Shown: one piece after another, positions 49,630-58,587 of the stretch | Position numbering within the stretch: the stretch's first letter is position 1 | Layout of the letters: each line of letters starts with the position of its first letter | DNA from: JBHIEE01 sp046760445 | Lineage (GTDB): Bacteria > Acidobacteriota > Aminicenantia > JdFR-78 | Length of the DNA stretch: 62,058 bases | Assembly: GCA_046760445.1 (NCBI GenBank) | Contig: JBHIEE010000002.1 | Location: forward strand, 1-62,058 | Reading direction: 5' to 3' | The notes under the pieces: generated by a model | The model's input: only the letters and a program-made list of their open reading frames with translations | The model's database searches: none | Told to the model about the DNA's origin: nothing | Made by a program: the position numbers and the translations under genes

Positions 49630-50652
49630 ATGAAGGTTCTTGTTACAGGAGCAAATGGGTTCGTAGGTTCGAACCTCTGTGAAGGCCTTATTAAGAAAGG
49701 ATATAATGTGAGAGGTCTGGTGAGAAATACGAGTGATCTTTCTCTCATCAGAAACTTAAATGTCGAACTCACCTATGGTGAGCTTGGAAATATAGAGAGC
49801 ATTGAGGGTGCGATGAAAGGGATGGATATCGTTTATCATGTTGCAGCACTTTCCTCTGATTGGGGTCCACTTGAACTGTTTCTGAGAACGAATGTTGGTG
49901 GGACGAGAAATGTTCTGGGAGTCGCAAGAAAATCGAATTTGAAAAAATTTGTCTATATCTCTTCTGTAGTAGTTCATGGCTTTGAAAGTAAAGTCGATGT
50001 AGATGAAAATTCTTCATTTACGGATACTCCATTTCCTTATTGTATCAGTAAAAAGAAAGCAGAGGAACTCGTCTGGGAATATTACAATAAGTACAAACTT
50101 CCAATTACTATTATAAGACCAGGAAATGTTTTTGGGCCAAGGGATAGGGTCACTTTTTTAAAGATAGCAGAAGCAATAGATAAAGGATATATGCCATACG
50201 TTAAAGGCGGAAAAGCCATAACCTGCCTCACATATATTGAGAATCTTGTGGATGCCATAATTCTTGCAGGTGAGAGTGAAAAGGCGATTGGCCAGGCATA
50301 TATAATCACAGATGGAACAAAGGTCACATGGAGGGAATTTGCCGAAGCAATAGCAAAAGAGATGAGAAGAAAGAAGCCATTTCTAAGTTTCTGGGGACCT
50401 TTTGCTTATTTCATCGCATGGATGGTGGAGGCGGGAAATAGGATTCTTAAGAGAGAGAAAAGACCGCTTATTACAAGATACCTGGTAACTCAAGTAAGAT
50501 CCAATTTTCATTTTTCGATTGAAAAAGCAAAAAAAGAACTTGGTTATAATCCCAGAATTTCTTTTGAGGAAGCGATACGCCGTTCAGTGAAGTGGTACTT
50601 AAATCAAAAGGAAGGTAAACCCCCGTTAGATGTTCACTATCTAACGAGGTAA
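49630..50652 (+). CDS. NAD-dependent epimerase/dehydratase (extended SDR, 3-beta-HSD-like)
   Basis: A 340-residue extended short-chain dehydrogenase. The Rossmann motif GANGFVG is at 7-13, the catalytic pair Tyr137 and Lys141 (FPYCISKKKAEE), with a Ser in YISSVVVHG. The C-terminal WYLNQKEGKPP completes the substrate domain. Relatives act on sterols, NDP-sugars or reductive steps of long-chain base synthesis. The operon with a lipid kinase points to a lipid substrate. It ends the unit; about 680 bp of non-coding DNA follow. Confidence 0.88.
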   Translation: MKVLVTGANGFVGSNLCEGLIKKGYNVRGLVRNTSDLSLIRNLNVELTYGELGNIESIEGAMKGMDIVYHVAALSSDWGPLELFLRTNVGGTRNVLGVARKSNLKKFVYISSVVVHGFESKVDVDENSSFTDTPFPYCISKKKAEELVWEYYNKYKLPITIIRPGNVFGPRDRVTFLKIAEAIDKGYMPYVKGGKAITCLTYIENLVDAIILAGESEKAIGQAYIITDGTKVTWREFAEAIAKEMRRKKPFLSFWGPFAYFIAWMVEAGNRILKREKRPLITRYLVTQVRSNFHFSIEKAKKELGYNPRISFEEAIRRSVKWYLNQKEGKPPLDVHYLTR

Positions 50653-51329
50653 AGGAGTTTGAGGATATTTGTTTTTAGATCATAGCATGTTAGCTATTTT
50701 AAAAAATTTTGCCTATAGAATCTTTAGCCTTTTGCTGTTGGCCTTTAGCCCAAGACATGCCTAAATCAGTTTAAAGAACTTAGTTTAGAGTTTAGTAAAG
50801 TTATTCTCTCAACTCTAAACTCTCAACTTTTTGAGGCCAAAAGCTAAAAGCCAATGGCTAATAGCTTTTCTTTAGAATGACTTGCGTATTGCTTTAAAAC
50901 TTTTTCTGGTAGACCCTATATTTTATAGCTTCCTCCCATCATCTCTGCTGCCCTCTGAGTTAAAATGTTATCTTCAAGAACCTAGGAAACCTCACACCAT
51001 TTATCCCCAGCCTTTCTTGCTCCTTTTAATGATTCAAGGTAAAGAAAATACTTTCCTTTTAAATGAAATCATCTGGGTAGAAATGAAGTTGACCCAGAAC
51101 AATACTTATTTAATAACTGAGCAATAAAAATGTCAATTGAGATTGAAAACCTAGCGGAGGTTAATCTTCCTTTTCAGATCCCATCATGGATAAGATCCGT
51201 AGTGAATGGTGATGTTTAAAAAATCACAATGATGCGCTACCCTATTTGAAGAAAATTATGGAAGAATGAATTAATTGATATATTAATTAAGTAGTTATAT
51301 ACAATATGTTGATACTAAATTACTTAAAA
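50653..51329. other. Gene-free region with inverted repeats
   Basis: Around 50706-50870 the DNA carries TTTAGCCTTTTGCTGTTGGCC on the left and GGCCAAAAGCTAAAAGCC on the right, an imperfect hairpin, with AACTCTAAACTCTCAACTT in between. The rest to the tRNA is AT-rich and shows no convincing gene; an 81-codon ORF at 50882 lacks any ribosome site or family look. Confidence 0.55.
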
Positions 51330-51415
51330 TGCCGAAGAGGGGACTCGAACCCCTACTCCCGAAATCGGGAACTAGCCCCTCAAGCTAGCGTGTCTACCAA
51401 TTCCACCACTTCGGC
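51330..51415 (-). tRNA. tRNA-Leu (anticodon GAG)
   Basis: A class II tRNA of 86 nt read on the minus strand: acceptor GCCGAAG/CTTCGGC, anticodon stem CTAGC/GCTAG with loop TTGAGGG (GAG), long variable arm, T-loop GTTCGAG-type; no encoded CCA. It follows secG, the common gene order gap-pgk-tpiA-secG-tRNA-Leu in several phyla. Confidence 0.95.
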
Positions 51416-51499
51416 ACTATGTAAAAATCATATAAAAATAAATGATTTCTCTCAATTTTAATTCTGACTTTTTTCCTTTGATCCAGCCGAAGACGATGC

Positions 51500-51850
51500 T
51501 TACTTTTGCTCCTCCTGTTGAGCAGGCTGAGCTTTGCTTTCAGCTGGGATTTCTCTTTGGGTTTCAGTCTGAACAGCTTCTTCTTTAGGTGTCTCCACTC
51601 CCTTGATAACTGACTTGCCTCCCTTAGCTGAGAGAATCCACAGGCCCAAAGAAGTAAACATAAATAGCACAGCACACGCAGTCGTTACCCTGGAAAGTAA
51701 AGTGCCTGCTCCTCGAGGACCAAATACTGTTTGACTCCCGGCTCCACCAAAAGCACCGGCTAAATCAGCTGCCTTTCCCGATTGGAGAATAACAGCCAGA
51801 ATTAAGATAATGCAGATTATAATGTGAATTGCAGTCAATAAAGCTGACAA
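51500..51850 (-). CDS. secG: Preprotein translocase subunit SecG
   Basis: A 116-residue membrane protein with two transmembrane helices (about 5-22 and 56-73) and the SecG signature between them (LQSGKAADLAGAFGGAGSQTVFG in outline: GKAADLAGAFGG). It stabilises SecYE during protein export. The acidic/Gln-rich C-terminal tail (residues 85-116) is a variable extension. It is 15 bp downstream of tpiA in the glycolytic operon and just before tRNA-Leu. Confidence 0.95.
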   Translation of the reverse strand: MSALLTAIHIIICIILILAVILQSGKAADLAGAFGGAGSQTVFGPRGAGTLLSRVTTACAVLFMFTSLGLWILSAKGGKSVIKGVETPKEEAVQTETQREIPAESKAQPAQQEEQK

Positions 51851-51865
51851 TATCTTCCTCCTATT

Positions 51866-52639
51866 TTATTTTTCCTGATAAGCACGCCATGCTTCCTTTA
51901 TAATTTTACCAAAAGATTCTGCCTCTAAGGAAGCACCTCCTATTAAAGCTCCATCTATATCTTTTTCTTTAATCAAAGAATAGGTATTTTCTGGCTTAAC
52001 TGAGCCTCCGTAAAGAATTATAGCATAAGAAGCAATCCTTTTTCCATATTTTTGAGCTAATTTCTGTCGAATAAAATTATGCACTTTCTGAGCTTGTTCA
52101 GGAGTGGCTGTTTGACCAGTGCCTATTGCCCAGATTGGCTCATAGGCAATAACAATTTTTTTTATTTCTTCTTCACTTATCCCTTTTAATCCTTCTTCTA
52201 TTTGATGATCAATTTTGGAGATGGTTTTCTTTTTCTTTCGTTCCTCAAGAGTTTCTCCAATACAGAAAATAGGCATTAAAGAATGCCTTAGAGCAGATTT
52301 AATTTTTAAATTTACACTCTCATCAGTCTCTCCAAAATGCTCTCTTCTTTCTGAATGGCCAACAATAACATACTGACAGCCAATATCACTCAGCATCACT
52401 GGAGAAACTTCTCCAGTAAAAGCTCCTTTTTCCTTCCAGAAGACATTTTGTGCTCCAAGTTTAATCTCACTGCCAATTATAATTTTTTTAATTTCCGAAA
52501 GAGAAGTAAAAGGAGGAATAACCACAACTTCTCCTGTCTCTTCTCCTTCAATTTCTTCTTTCAATTTAGAGACTAAATCAACAGCTTCAGAAAGAGTTTT
52601 ATTCATTTTCCAGTTACCAGCAATGAAAGGTTTATGCAT
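51866..52639 (-). CDS. tpiA: Triosephosphate isomerase
   Basis: A 257-residue TIM-barrel enzyme interconverting glyceraldehyde-3-phosphate and dihydroxyacetone phosphate. Active-site elements are all visible: AGNWKMN (Lys11), VGHSERR (catalytic His), AYEPIWAIGTG (catalytic Glu) and LYGGSVKP (phosphate-binding loop). GGAG precedes the ATG by 8 bases. It is in the order gap-pgk-tpiA-secG on one strand. Confidence 0.97.
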   Translation of the reverse strand: MHKPFIAGNWKMNKTLSEAVDLVSKLKEEIEGEETGEVVVIPPFTSLSEIKKIIIGSEIKLGAQNVFWKEKGAFTGEVSPVMLSDIGCQYVIVGHSERREHFGETDESVNLKIKSALRHSLMPIFCIGETLEERKKKKTISKIDHQIEEGLKGISEEEIKKIVIAYEPIWAIGTGQTATPEQAQKVHNFIRQKLAQKYGKRIASYAIILYGGSVKPENTYSLIKEKDIDGALIGGASLEAESFGKIIKEAWRAYQEK

Positions 52640-52708
52640 ATTATTTCTCCTAAAAATTAAAATGTAAGAGGTCCTTTCTAATTTTTCCCTTTTCTGCTAA
52701 TTTTAAGC

Positions 52709-53899
52709 TTAAATCTTTTCCGTTAGAACTTCAATTCCAGGCAATGTCCCTTTAGCTAAGAATTCAAGTGATGCTCCGCCGCCAGTTGAAATATGAGTAA
52801 TTTTGTTCTTAACCCCAGCTTTATAAACGGCCGCAACAGAATCTCCTCCACCAACAATACTTACTGCTCGAGATTCAGCCACTGCCCGGGCAATGGCTGT
52901 TGTTCCCCTTGAGAAGTCTTCAATCTCAAATACTCCCATTGGACCGTTCCAGACAATCATTTTTGCTTGAGAGATTATTTCTGAATATTGACGAATTGTT
53001 TCTGGTCCAATATCCAATCCAATATAACTTTCAGGAAAAGGCTCATCCTTAATAATCTTCACTGGAACATTGCTTTCTTTCCTTTCAGCAACCAGAGAAT
53101 CAACCGGCAGTTGAAAATTAATTTTTTTCTCCGCTGCCTCAGCCATTATTTTTTTAGCAATTTCAATCTTATCTTCCTCAACCAGAGACTTCCCTACTTC
53201 CTTTCCTTTTGCTTTAAAAAAGGTGTAAGCCATTGCTCCGCCAATTAGTAAATGGTCTACTTTACCTAACAGGTTTTCAATCACCGGGATTTTATCTGAG
53301 ACTTTGGCTCCCCCCAGTATCGCAACAAATGGTCTATCCGGAGAAGCAAGTGCTCTGCCCAGATATTCAATTTCTTTCTCAACCAAGAAGCCAGCTGCAC
53401 AGGTTTGAATAAATTTCGTTATTCCAACCACTGAGGCATGAGCTCGATGACAAGCTCCAAAGGCATCGTTCACATAATAGTCTATTCCTTGAGCTAATTC
53501 TCGAGCAAATTGATCATCATTTTCTGTTTCACCTGGATGAAATCTGAGATTTTCAAGAAGAAGGATCTGTTTTTCTTTCAAATCTTCTTTCAACCTTTCT
53601 ACTTCCGGACCAATCACCTGGGGAGCTAAGGTCACTTCCTGGTTTAATATTTCAGAGAGTTTTTGCTGAACCGGTTTTAAACTTAACTCAGGCTTGTATT
53701 TCCCTTTCGGCCGCCCTAAATGAGAGGCAATAATCAGTCTCACATCCTGATTGAGTAGGTAGCCAATTGTTGGAAGAACAGCTCTAATTCTGGTGTCATC
53801 AGTAATCTGGAGGTTTTCATTAAGAGGTACATTGAAGTCTACCCGTAAGAAAATCCTTTTTCCTTTTAAATCCAAATTTTTGACTGAAAGCTTATTCAT
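52709..53899 (-). CDS. pgk: Phosphoglycerate kinase
   Basis: A 396-residue two-domain kinase making ATP and 3-phosphoglycerate from 1,3-bisphosphoglycerate. Seen: RVDFNVPLN, SHLGRPKG, ENLRFHPGE, the nucleotide loop AILGGAKVSDK, WNGPMGVFE and the hinge/phosphate loop GGGDSVAA near the C-terminus. Length is typical. It lies between gap and tpiA; the 141-bp gap to gap contains a repeat that might affect transcript processing. Confidence 0.97.
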   Translation of the reverse strand: MNKLSVKNLDLKGKRIFLRVDFNVPLNENLQITDDTRIRAVLPTIGYLLNQDVRLIIASHLGRPKGKYKPELSLKPVQQKLSEILNQEVTLAPQVIGPEVERLKEDLKEKQILLLENLRFHPGETENDDQFARELAQGIDYYVNDAFGACHRAHASVVGITKFIQTCAAGFLVEKEIEYLGRALASPDRPFVAILGGAKVSDKIPVIENLLGKVDHLLIGGAMAYTFFKAKGKEVGKSLVEEDKIEIAKKIMAEAAEKKINFQLPVDSLVAERKESNVPVKIIKDEPFPESYIGLDIGPETIRQYSEIISQAKMIVWNGPMGVFEIEDFSRGTTAIARAVAESRAVSIVGGGDSVAAVYKAGVKNKITHISTGGGASLEFLAKGTLPGIEVLTEKI

Positions 53900-54040
53900 T
53901 GCTAAGACCTTAAGACACCAACACCCTGAGATCCTCCATTGGGTTATTAGGTGATTAGGATAACTGGGTAATTAGAAACAACCCAATAACCCAGTCACAC
54001 AGTAACCCAATCAACCAAAGCACACAGGCACTTTGACAGT
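53900..54040. repeat. CCCAATAACCC-type inverted repeat between pgk and gap
   Basis: ATTGGGTTATTAGGTGATTA at left is mirrored by CCCAATAACCCAGTCACACA-like DNA at right, which can fold into an imperfect hairpin within the glycolytic transcript. Confidence 0.6.
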
Positions 54041-55036
54041 TTAGATGTATTTGATTAAATCTCTTACCCGGCAGGAATAACCCCATTCATTGTCATACCA
54101 GGCTAAGACTTTGACTAAATTATCTTCTATTAGACGAGTAAAAGGCCCATCAACAATTGATGAGTAAGAATTAGCTAAATAATCAATCGAGACAAGCTCT
54201 TCTTCAGTATAGTAAAGGATTCCTTTTAACTTTCCCTGAGCTGCTTTCTGGAAAGCCTGATTTATTTCGTCAACAGTTACTTTTCTCTCGAGTAAAACCA
54301 CTAAATCCACGACTGAGACATTTGGAGTTGGAACCCGGATGGCAATTCCATCAAGTTTACCTTTTAGTTCTGGCATCACAATTCCTACTGCCTTGGCAGC
54401 TCCGGTTGTGGTAGGAATCATTGATACAGCAGCTGCCCGGGCTCTTCTTAAATCTTTGTGAGGTAAATCAAGAATTCTCTGATCACTGGTGTAGGCATGA
54501 ATAGTAGTCATAAAGCCCTTTGTAATTCCAAATTCTTCATTTACTACCTTAGCTACTGGAGCTAAACAATTAGTCGTGCAGGAAGCATTGGAAATTATAT
54601 GATGGTTTTCTGGGTCATAAATTTCTTCATTGACTCCCAGCACAATAGTTACATCAGGATTAGTGGCTGGTGCAGTAATAATTACCTTCTTTGCTCCCCC
54701 AGATTTGATATGCTTTTCAGCGTCTTCTCTCTTCCGAAACAATCCAGTTGATTCTACCACTATTTCTACACCTAACTCTTTCCAGGGTAAATTGGCGGGA
54801 TCTCTTTCAGAGAGGACTCTTATTTCTTTGCCATTGACAACGATTGCCTCCTTTTTGGCTTGAATATCAGCTTCCAATATACCCATTACCGAATCATATT
54901 TTAAAAGATGAGCCAGAGTTTTAGCATCAGTTATATCATTAACAGCAATGAATTCAATTTCAGGGTCATCCAGGGAAGCTCGAAATAAATTGCGTCCAAT
55001 TCTTCCGAAGCCATTAATTCCAACTTTAATTGACAT
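54041..55036 (-). CDS. gap: Glyceraldehyde-3-phosphate dehydrogenase
   Basis: A 331-residue tetrameric enzyme oxidising GAP to 1,3-bisphosphoglycerate. The Rossmann motif GFGRIGR is at 9-15, Asp34 (AVNDITD) marks NAD preference, and the catalytic Cys153 lies in SNASCTTNCLAP, with the active His in TIHAYTSDQ. The C-terminal WYDNEWGYS is diagnostic. Strong ribosome site GGAGG before the ATG. It is the first gene of gap-pgk-tpiA-secG, whose promoter must lie in the 370 bp upstream. Confidence 0.98.
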   Translation of the reverse strand: MSIKVGINGFGRIGRNLFRASLDDPEIEFIAVNDITDAKTLAHLLKYDSVMGILEADIQAKKEAIVVNGKEIRVLSERDPANLPWKELGVEIVVESTGLFRKREDAEKHIKSGGAKKVIITAPATNPDVTIVLGVNEEIYDPENHHIISNASCTTNCLAPVAKVVNEEFGITKGFMTTIHAYTSDQRILDLPHKDLRRARAAAVSMIPTTTGAAKAVGIVMPELKGKLDGIAIRVPTPNVSVVDLVVLLERKVTVDEINQAFQKAAQGKLKGILYYTEEELVSIDYLANSYSSIVDGPFTRLIEDNLVKVLAWYDNEWGYSCRVRDLIKYI

Positions 55037-55408
55037 AATTATGACCTCCTTAACTACTTTTAATTATTATATTTCGATGACTTAAAATTATTAACATAAA
55101 AACACCCGAAAATCAAACAATTGAATAACTTATATAAATTTTAATTTTTCCTCTAAAATCTGAGAGGCAACAATAACCATCTCCTTAAAAAGATTGGGAG
55201 ATAATTCTCTCAGTTCCATTTTCTATTTTTTAGTTTTTATTCGAGTAATAAATAACTGGAGTTATTTCACTCCCACCAGAAAAGCAACAAAAAGGAAACG
55301 ACTATTGTTTTCATTTTAGTAATTTTCGGTTTTCAGGCTTCGAATTATTTTTATCAAAAATTAATTGACAAAACAATAGCAGAAGTTTTCCAGTTAAGCT
55401 TGAAAAAA
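55037..55408. other. Intergenic region upstream of gap
   Basis: There is no gene. The region should hold the glycolytic operon promoter on the minus strand, but I see no clear pair of boxes. A plus-strand TTGACA near 55364 is not followed by a gene in that direction. Confidence 0.4.
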
Positions 55409-56596
55409 CTAAAAGATTGTTTGAAGGAGATACATTAGCGAGGCACTGAATAATGAGACACTGAAATTATCGTCAATACCAAAGGGAAGAACCTCGACAA
55501 TAGCTGCTCCCAGAGCTCCGCTAAGAAAGATAAAGGTGGGAAGCTCAATATAATGAAGGAGAATATATCCTGCTATCAAGCAAGCATTAAAAAATGCTAA
55601 ACTTCCTTCCAAAGATTTATCGAAGATTTTAACTCTTCCATATCTCAAGCCAAAATATTTACTAAAAAAATCACCAAAAATTAAAAAAGTAACAGCCATA
55701 GCGGCTATATTTTTTTCAAACAATAGGAAAGTAAGAAAACAAGCAGTTAAGAATAAAGTCATTGAAGAAAATTCCCTATATTCTTTATTTTTGAAAATCT
55801 CTTTTGTTTTGAAAAGCAAAATATTAAATTTCTTGTAAATTAATCTGATTAAATCCACTACTAAAAAGAATGAAGCCACTCCACCAACTAAAATCAAAGC
55901 TTTCTTCTTATCCTGAGTGAGATAAAAGAGAACCAGAATGACAGCTGCTGGTCTTAAAAGCAATCGCCATCTGATAAGATATTGATCTGACTTAAGTTTT
56001 AATCTCAAGAAATTTATTTTGAGAATGTTTAAAAGATTAATAGAAAGAATATAAGCCATAATTATTCCACTGAAAATAGTAATTCTATTTAGAGGTGAGT
56101 TCAGAAAAATAAAAATTAAGAGAAAAGGCAAAACAACCAGCCCCACCATTTCTCCTTTTTTGGTGATGTATAAAAAGGAAAGGACAACTATCGCTAAAAG
56201 AAGAAGACTGGTCAACGTTAACCAATTGTTTTTTAAAATAAAGAAAAGATAATAGAGTAACATCCCGACTGCTGTGGCTATTCCCTGGCCACCTCTGAAT
56301 TTCAGGTAAAAAGGAAAAACATGACCAACAACAGCACTCAAGCCAGCCAGGCTGGAACAAATAGGCCCAGCTCCTAACTGGGAAGCAATAAACATTGAGA
56401 GGAGTCCTTTATTAACATCAATTAGGCCAGTTACTCCTGCTGCTTTCCAGCCAAGAACACGCCAGGTATTAACTGTCCCAGCATTTTTATCTCCATGCTG
56501 CCGAATATCAATTCCTTTTAATATTTTACCGAGAATACAAGCCGGAGAAATAGAGCCAATTAAGTAACCAATTATGATACTAAGTGAACAAACCAT
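55409..56596 (-). CDS. plsY: PlsY acyltransferase fused to a polyprenol/phytol-kinase-like domain
   Basis: A 395-residue polytopic membrane protein, twice the usual PlsY length. Residues 1-200 are PlsY (GSISPACILGKILKGIDIRQHGDKNAGTVNTWR; GHVFPFYLKFRGGQGIATAVG in outline), which makes lysophosphatidate from acyl-phosphate and glycerol-3-phosphate. Residues 215-395 resemble the dolichol/phytol kinase and CDP-DAG-like family: FGDFFSKYFGLRYGRVKIFDKSLEGSLAFF and EVLPFGIDDNFSVSLFS, whose KSxEGS and DDN motifs bind CTP or substrate in that family. The fusion would join an acyl transfer step with a lipid-phosphorylating activity. No frameshift or gap is visible at the junction. Confidence 0.82.
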   Translation of the reverse strand: MVCSLSIIIGYLIGSISPACILGKILKGIDIRQHGDKNAGTVNTWRVLGWKAAGVTGLIDVNKGLLSMFIASQLGAGPICSSLAGLSAVVGHVFPFYLKFRGGQGIATAVGMLLYYLFFILKNNWLTLTSLLLLAIVVLSFLYITKKGEMVGLVVLPFLLIFIFLNSPLNRITIFSGIIMAYILSINLLNILKINFLRLKLKSDQYLIRWRLLLRPAAVILVLFYLTQDKKKALILVGGVASFFLVVDLIRLIYKKFNILLFKTKEIFKNKEYREFSSMTLFLTACFLTFLLFEKNIAAMAVTFLIFGDFFSKYFGLRYGRVKIFDKSLEGSLAFFNACLIAGYILLHYIELPTFIFLSGALGAAIVEVLPFGIDDNFSVSLFSASLMYLLQTIF

Positions 56597-56817
56597 TTTC
56601 TAAATCTTACCCTCCTTTAATAACAAAACTGGATATAAGTTTCAAGGAAATAAATGGTCTGTTTCTCCCTAACTAATTGTCTTCTTTCAGCTCAGGCTGA
56701 AGATAAACAGGCAGTCTCCATTGCTGAGACATTATTTTCTTGTGAATATAATGAAAACTGAAATTGAATTAATTCTCCGATATGTTTAAGACTTAAAAAG
56801 ATTGGACTGATGAAATA

Positions 56818-57953
56818 TTAAATTCTCTTGAATTTTTTATGGTTAATTATTAAATAAAGAAGCATAATTCCGCCGACAGCGCTGAGAAAAATAAAAGGAA
56901 AATTGATGCCTACAACATCAGAAAAATAACCTGAGACAAGGACAACGAATCCACCACCTAACATCTGAGAGTTAGCTGCCAGACTGAATGCCTGAGCCTG
57001 ATTTTTCTTTTGGGTATGTTCAGCAATAAAAGCCAGTAGCGAAGGATAAGTTAAGAACAAAAAAGGTTAATTAGAGGTTGGAAGATTAATCCAATCAGTA
57101 GAGAAAAAATACAGGTCCCCGCAAAGCCAAGAATTAAAGTTCTGAATCGGCCAATTAACTGATTGATTTTTCCGTAAGAATAGGTAACCATCGTTCCTGC
57201 TCCAATCCAGCCTGCTAAATAAAGTCCTGTTCTTCCCATGGAAATGTTCAGTTTATGGTGAAGAAATGAGGGAGCATAAAAAATAGTGGTTCCCCAGCTT
57301 GCTCCTCCAAATAGGAGCCCGATAATAAAAACTTTTATTTGCTTAAAAGTTTTAATCCATGAGGAAAGATTAATTCTCACTATTTCCTGACCTCGAGAAG
57401 TGCTTCCCTGGGAAAGTCTTAGACCGAGAAAGGCAATCATTATTCCTATTATCCCCCAGAAAATCAAAGGAATTTTCCAATTGTATTTTTGAGCTAAATA
57501 GCCTGTTGAAATAAAGGCAAGGAATACGCCTAAATTCCCTGAACCACTTTGAATTCCCATTGCCTGATCCAGACTTTTTCCTTTAAAAACATCTGAAATC
57601 CAGGCTACTCCCAGAGGATGATAAAAGCTGGATGAGATTCTTAACCAGATGTAAATGAAAAGAAAAATGAGAAAAATGGTTGCTCGAGTAATAAGGAACA
57701 TGGTTAGACTGAGAGAGCACAGGCTGATAAACAGCAGATGTCGATATTCAAACTTCTCAGCAATCTGGCCAACAATCATCTGAGAAATCACAGAAACTAA
57801 AAGACCAATATAGGACAGAATCCCAATGTAAAAATATTTTTCAATAATGAATTTTTGGTCATATAGAAGAGGAAAAATAGTCGGCACAGCAACTACTGCT
57901 GCGTCATTTAAAGCGTGGTAGAAAGATACAAAAGATAAAATTCTATTTTTCAT
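56818..57953 (-). pseudogene. MFS transporter interrupted by a frameshift
   Basis: Two overlapping frames together form a ~12-helix major facilitator protein of about 378 residues (Fsr-like efflux type). The first runs 57953-57051 and ends LINLFCS; the second runs 57060-56818 and begins FLTYPSLLAFIAEHT. At the junction lies a run of six T on the coding strand; one more T joins the frames as LINLFLFLTYPSLL. Either the gene is inactivated or the base count in the homopolymer is a sequencing error. It is co-directional with the rhodanese gene 33 bp upstream. Confidence 0.75.
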
Positions 57954-57986
57954 TATAAATGGTCAGGATAAATGTTGTAATTTCTT

Positions 57987-58502
57987 TTAAATTCCTTTCT
58001 TTTGTTCGGAAGATTTTTGAGGTTGATAGCTAAGTTCTTTTTTCAACTGGTAGGAATAGGGAAGGTGACTGTTTTTCCAGCCATTAACCGTCCGATAACC
58101 TTGTTCATCTTTTTCTCCTTCAAAACCTTCCTTTACATTAAAAAGCTTAATGAATCCCGATTGTTTAGCCAATTTTGCTGCCTCCAAACTTCTTCCTCCG
58201 CTTCGACAGAGAAAAATCAAAACATCATCTTTTTTGAAGCTTGATTTTATATCTTGAAGAAAGTTCTCATTAGGGATAAGCTTTTGCTCTTTTTCACTCC
58301 AGAACATTAAAGGAATATTATAAGCCATTTCTGGATGTCCAACAAAAACATACTCAGCTACACTTCTGACATCAATTAAGTAAGTTGATGAATTTTTAAG
58401 CATCTGATAGGCTTCTCGAGAGGAGACTTCTTCTATGTTTTGAGAAAAGATAAAACAAGAAAAAAGACCCAAACTGGTTAGAATTGAAGCTATTTTTCTC
58501 AT
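57987..58502 (-). CDS. Exported rhodanese-like domain protein
   Basis: A 171-residue protein with a signal peptide (1-20). A single rhodanese domain spans about 28-130 with the active-site loop CRSGGRS (Cys99), so sulfur transfer or thiol redox chemistry is likely in the periplasm. An upstream in-frame ATG at 58517 exists, but AAGGGAG five bases before the ATG at 58502 and the signal peptide decide the start. It precedes the frameshifted MFS gene, a pairing seen in sulfur-compound export. Confidence 0.87.
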   Translation of the reverse strand: MRKIASILTSLGLFSCFIFSQNIEEVSSREAYQMLKNSSTYLIDVRSVAEYVFVGHPEMAYNIPLMFWSEKEQKLIPNENFLQDIKSSFKKDDVLIFLCRSGGRSLEAAKLAKQSGFIKLFNVKEGFEGEKDEQGYRTVNGWKNSHLPYSYQLKKELSYQPQKSSEQKKGI

Positions 58503-58587
58503 TGAACTCCCTTCCATTAAATTTATTTGTGATAAGTCAAAAATTTAACTACTTCCTTTCTTCTTTTCAGCCATATATTACCTTAAA

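Noticed and set aside
50882..51127. 81-codon frame in the gap before tRNA-Leu(GAG)
   Set aside because: No Shine-Dalgarno, no recognisable family, and low-complexity AT-rich composition.
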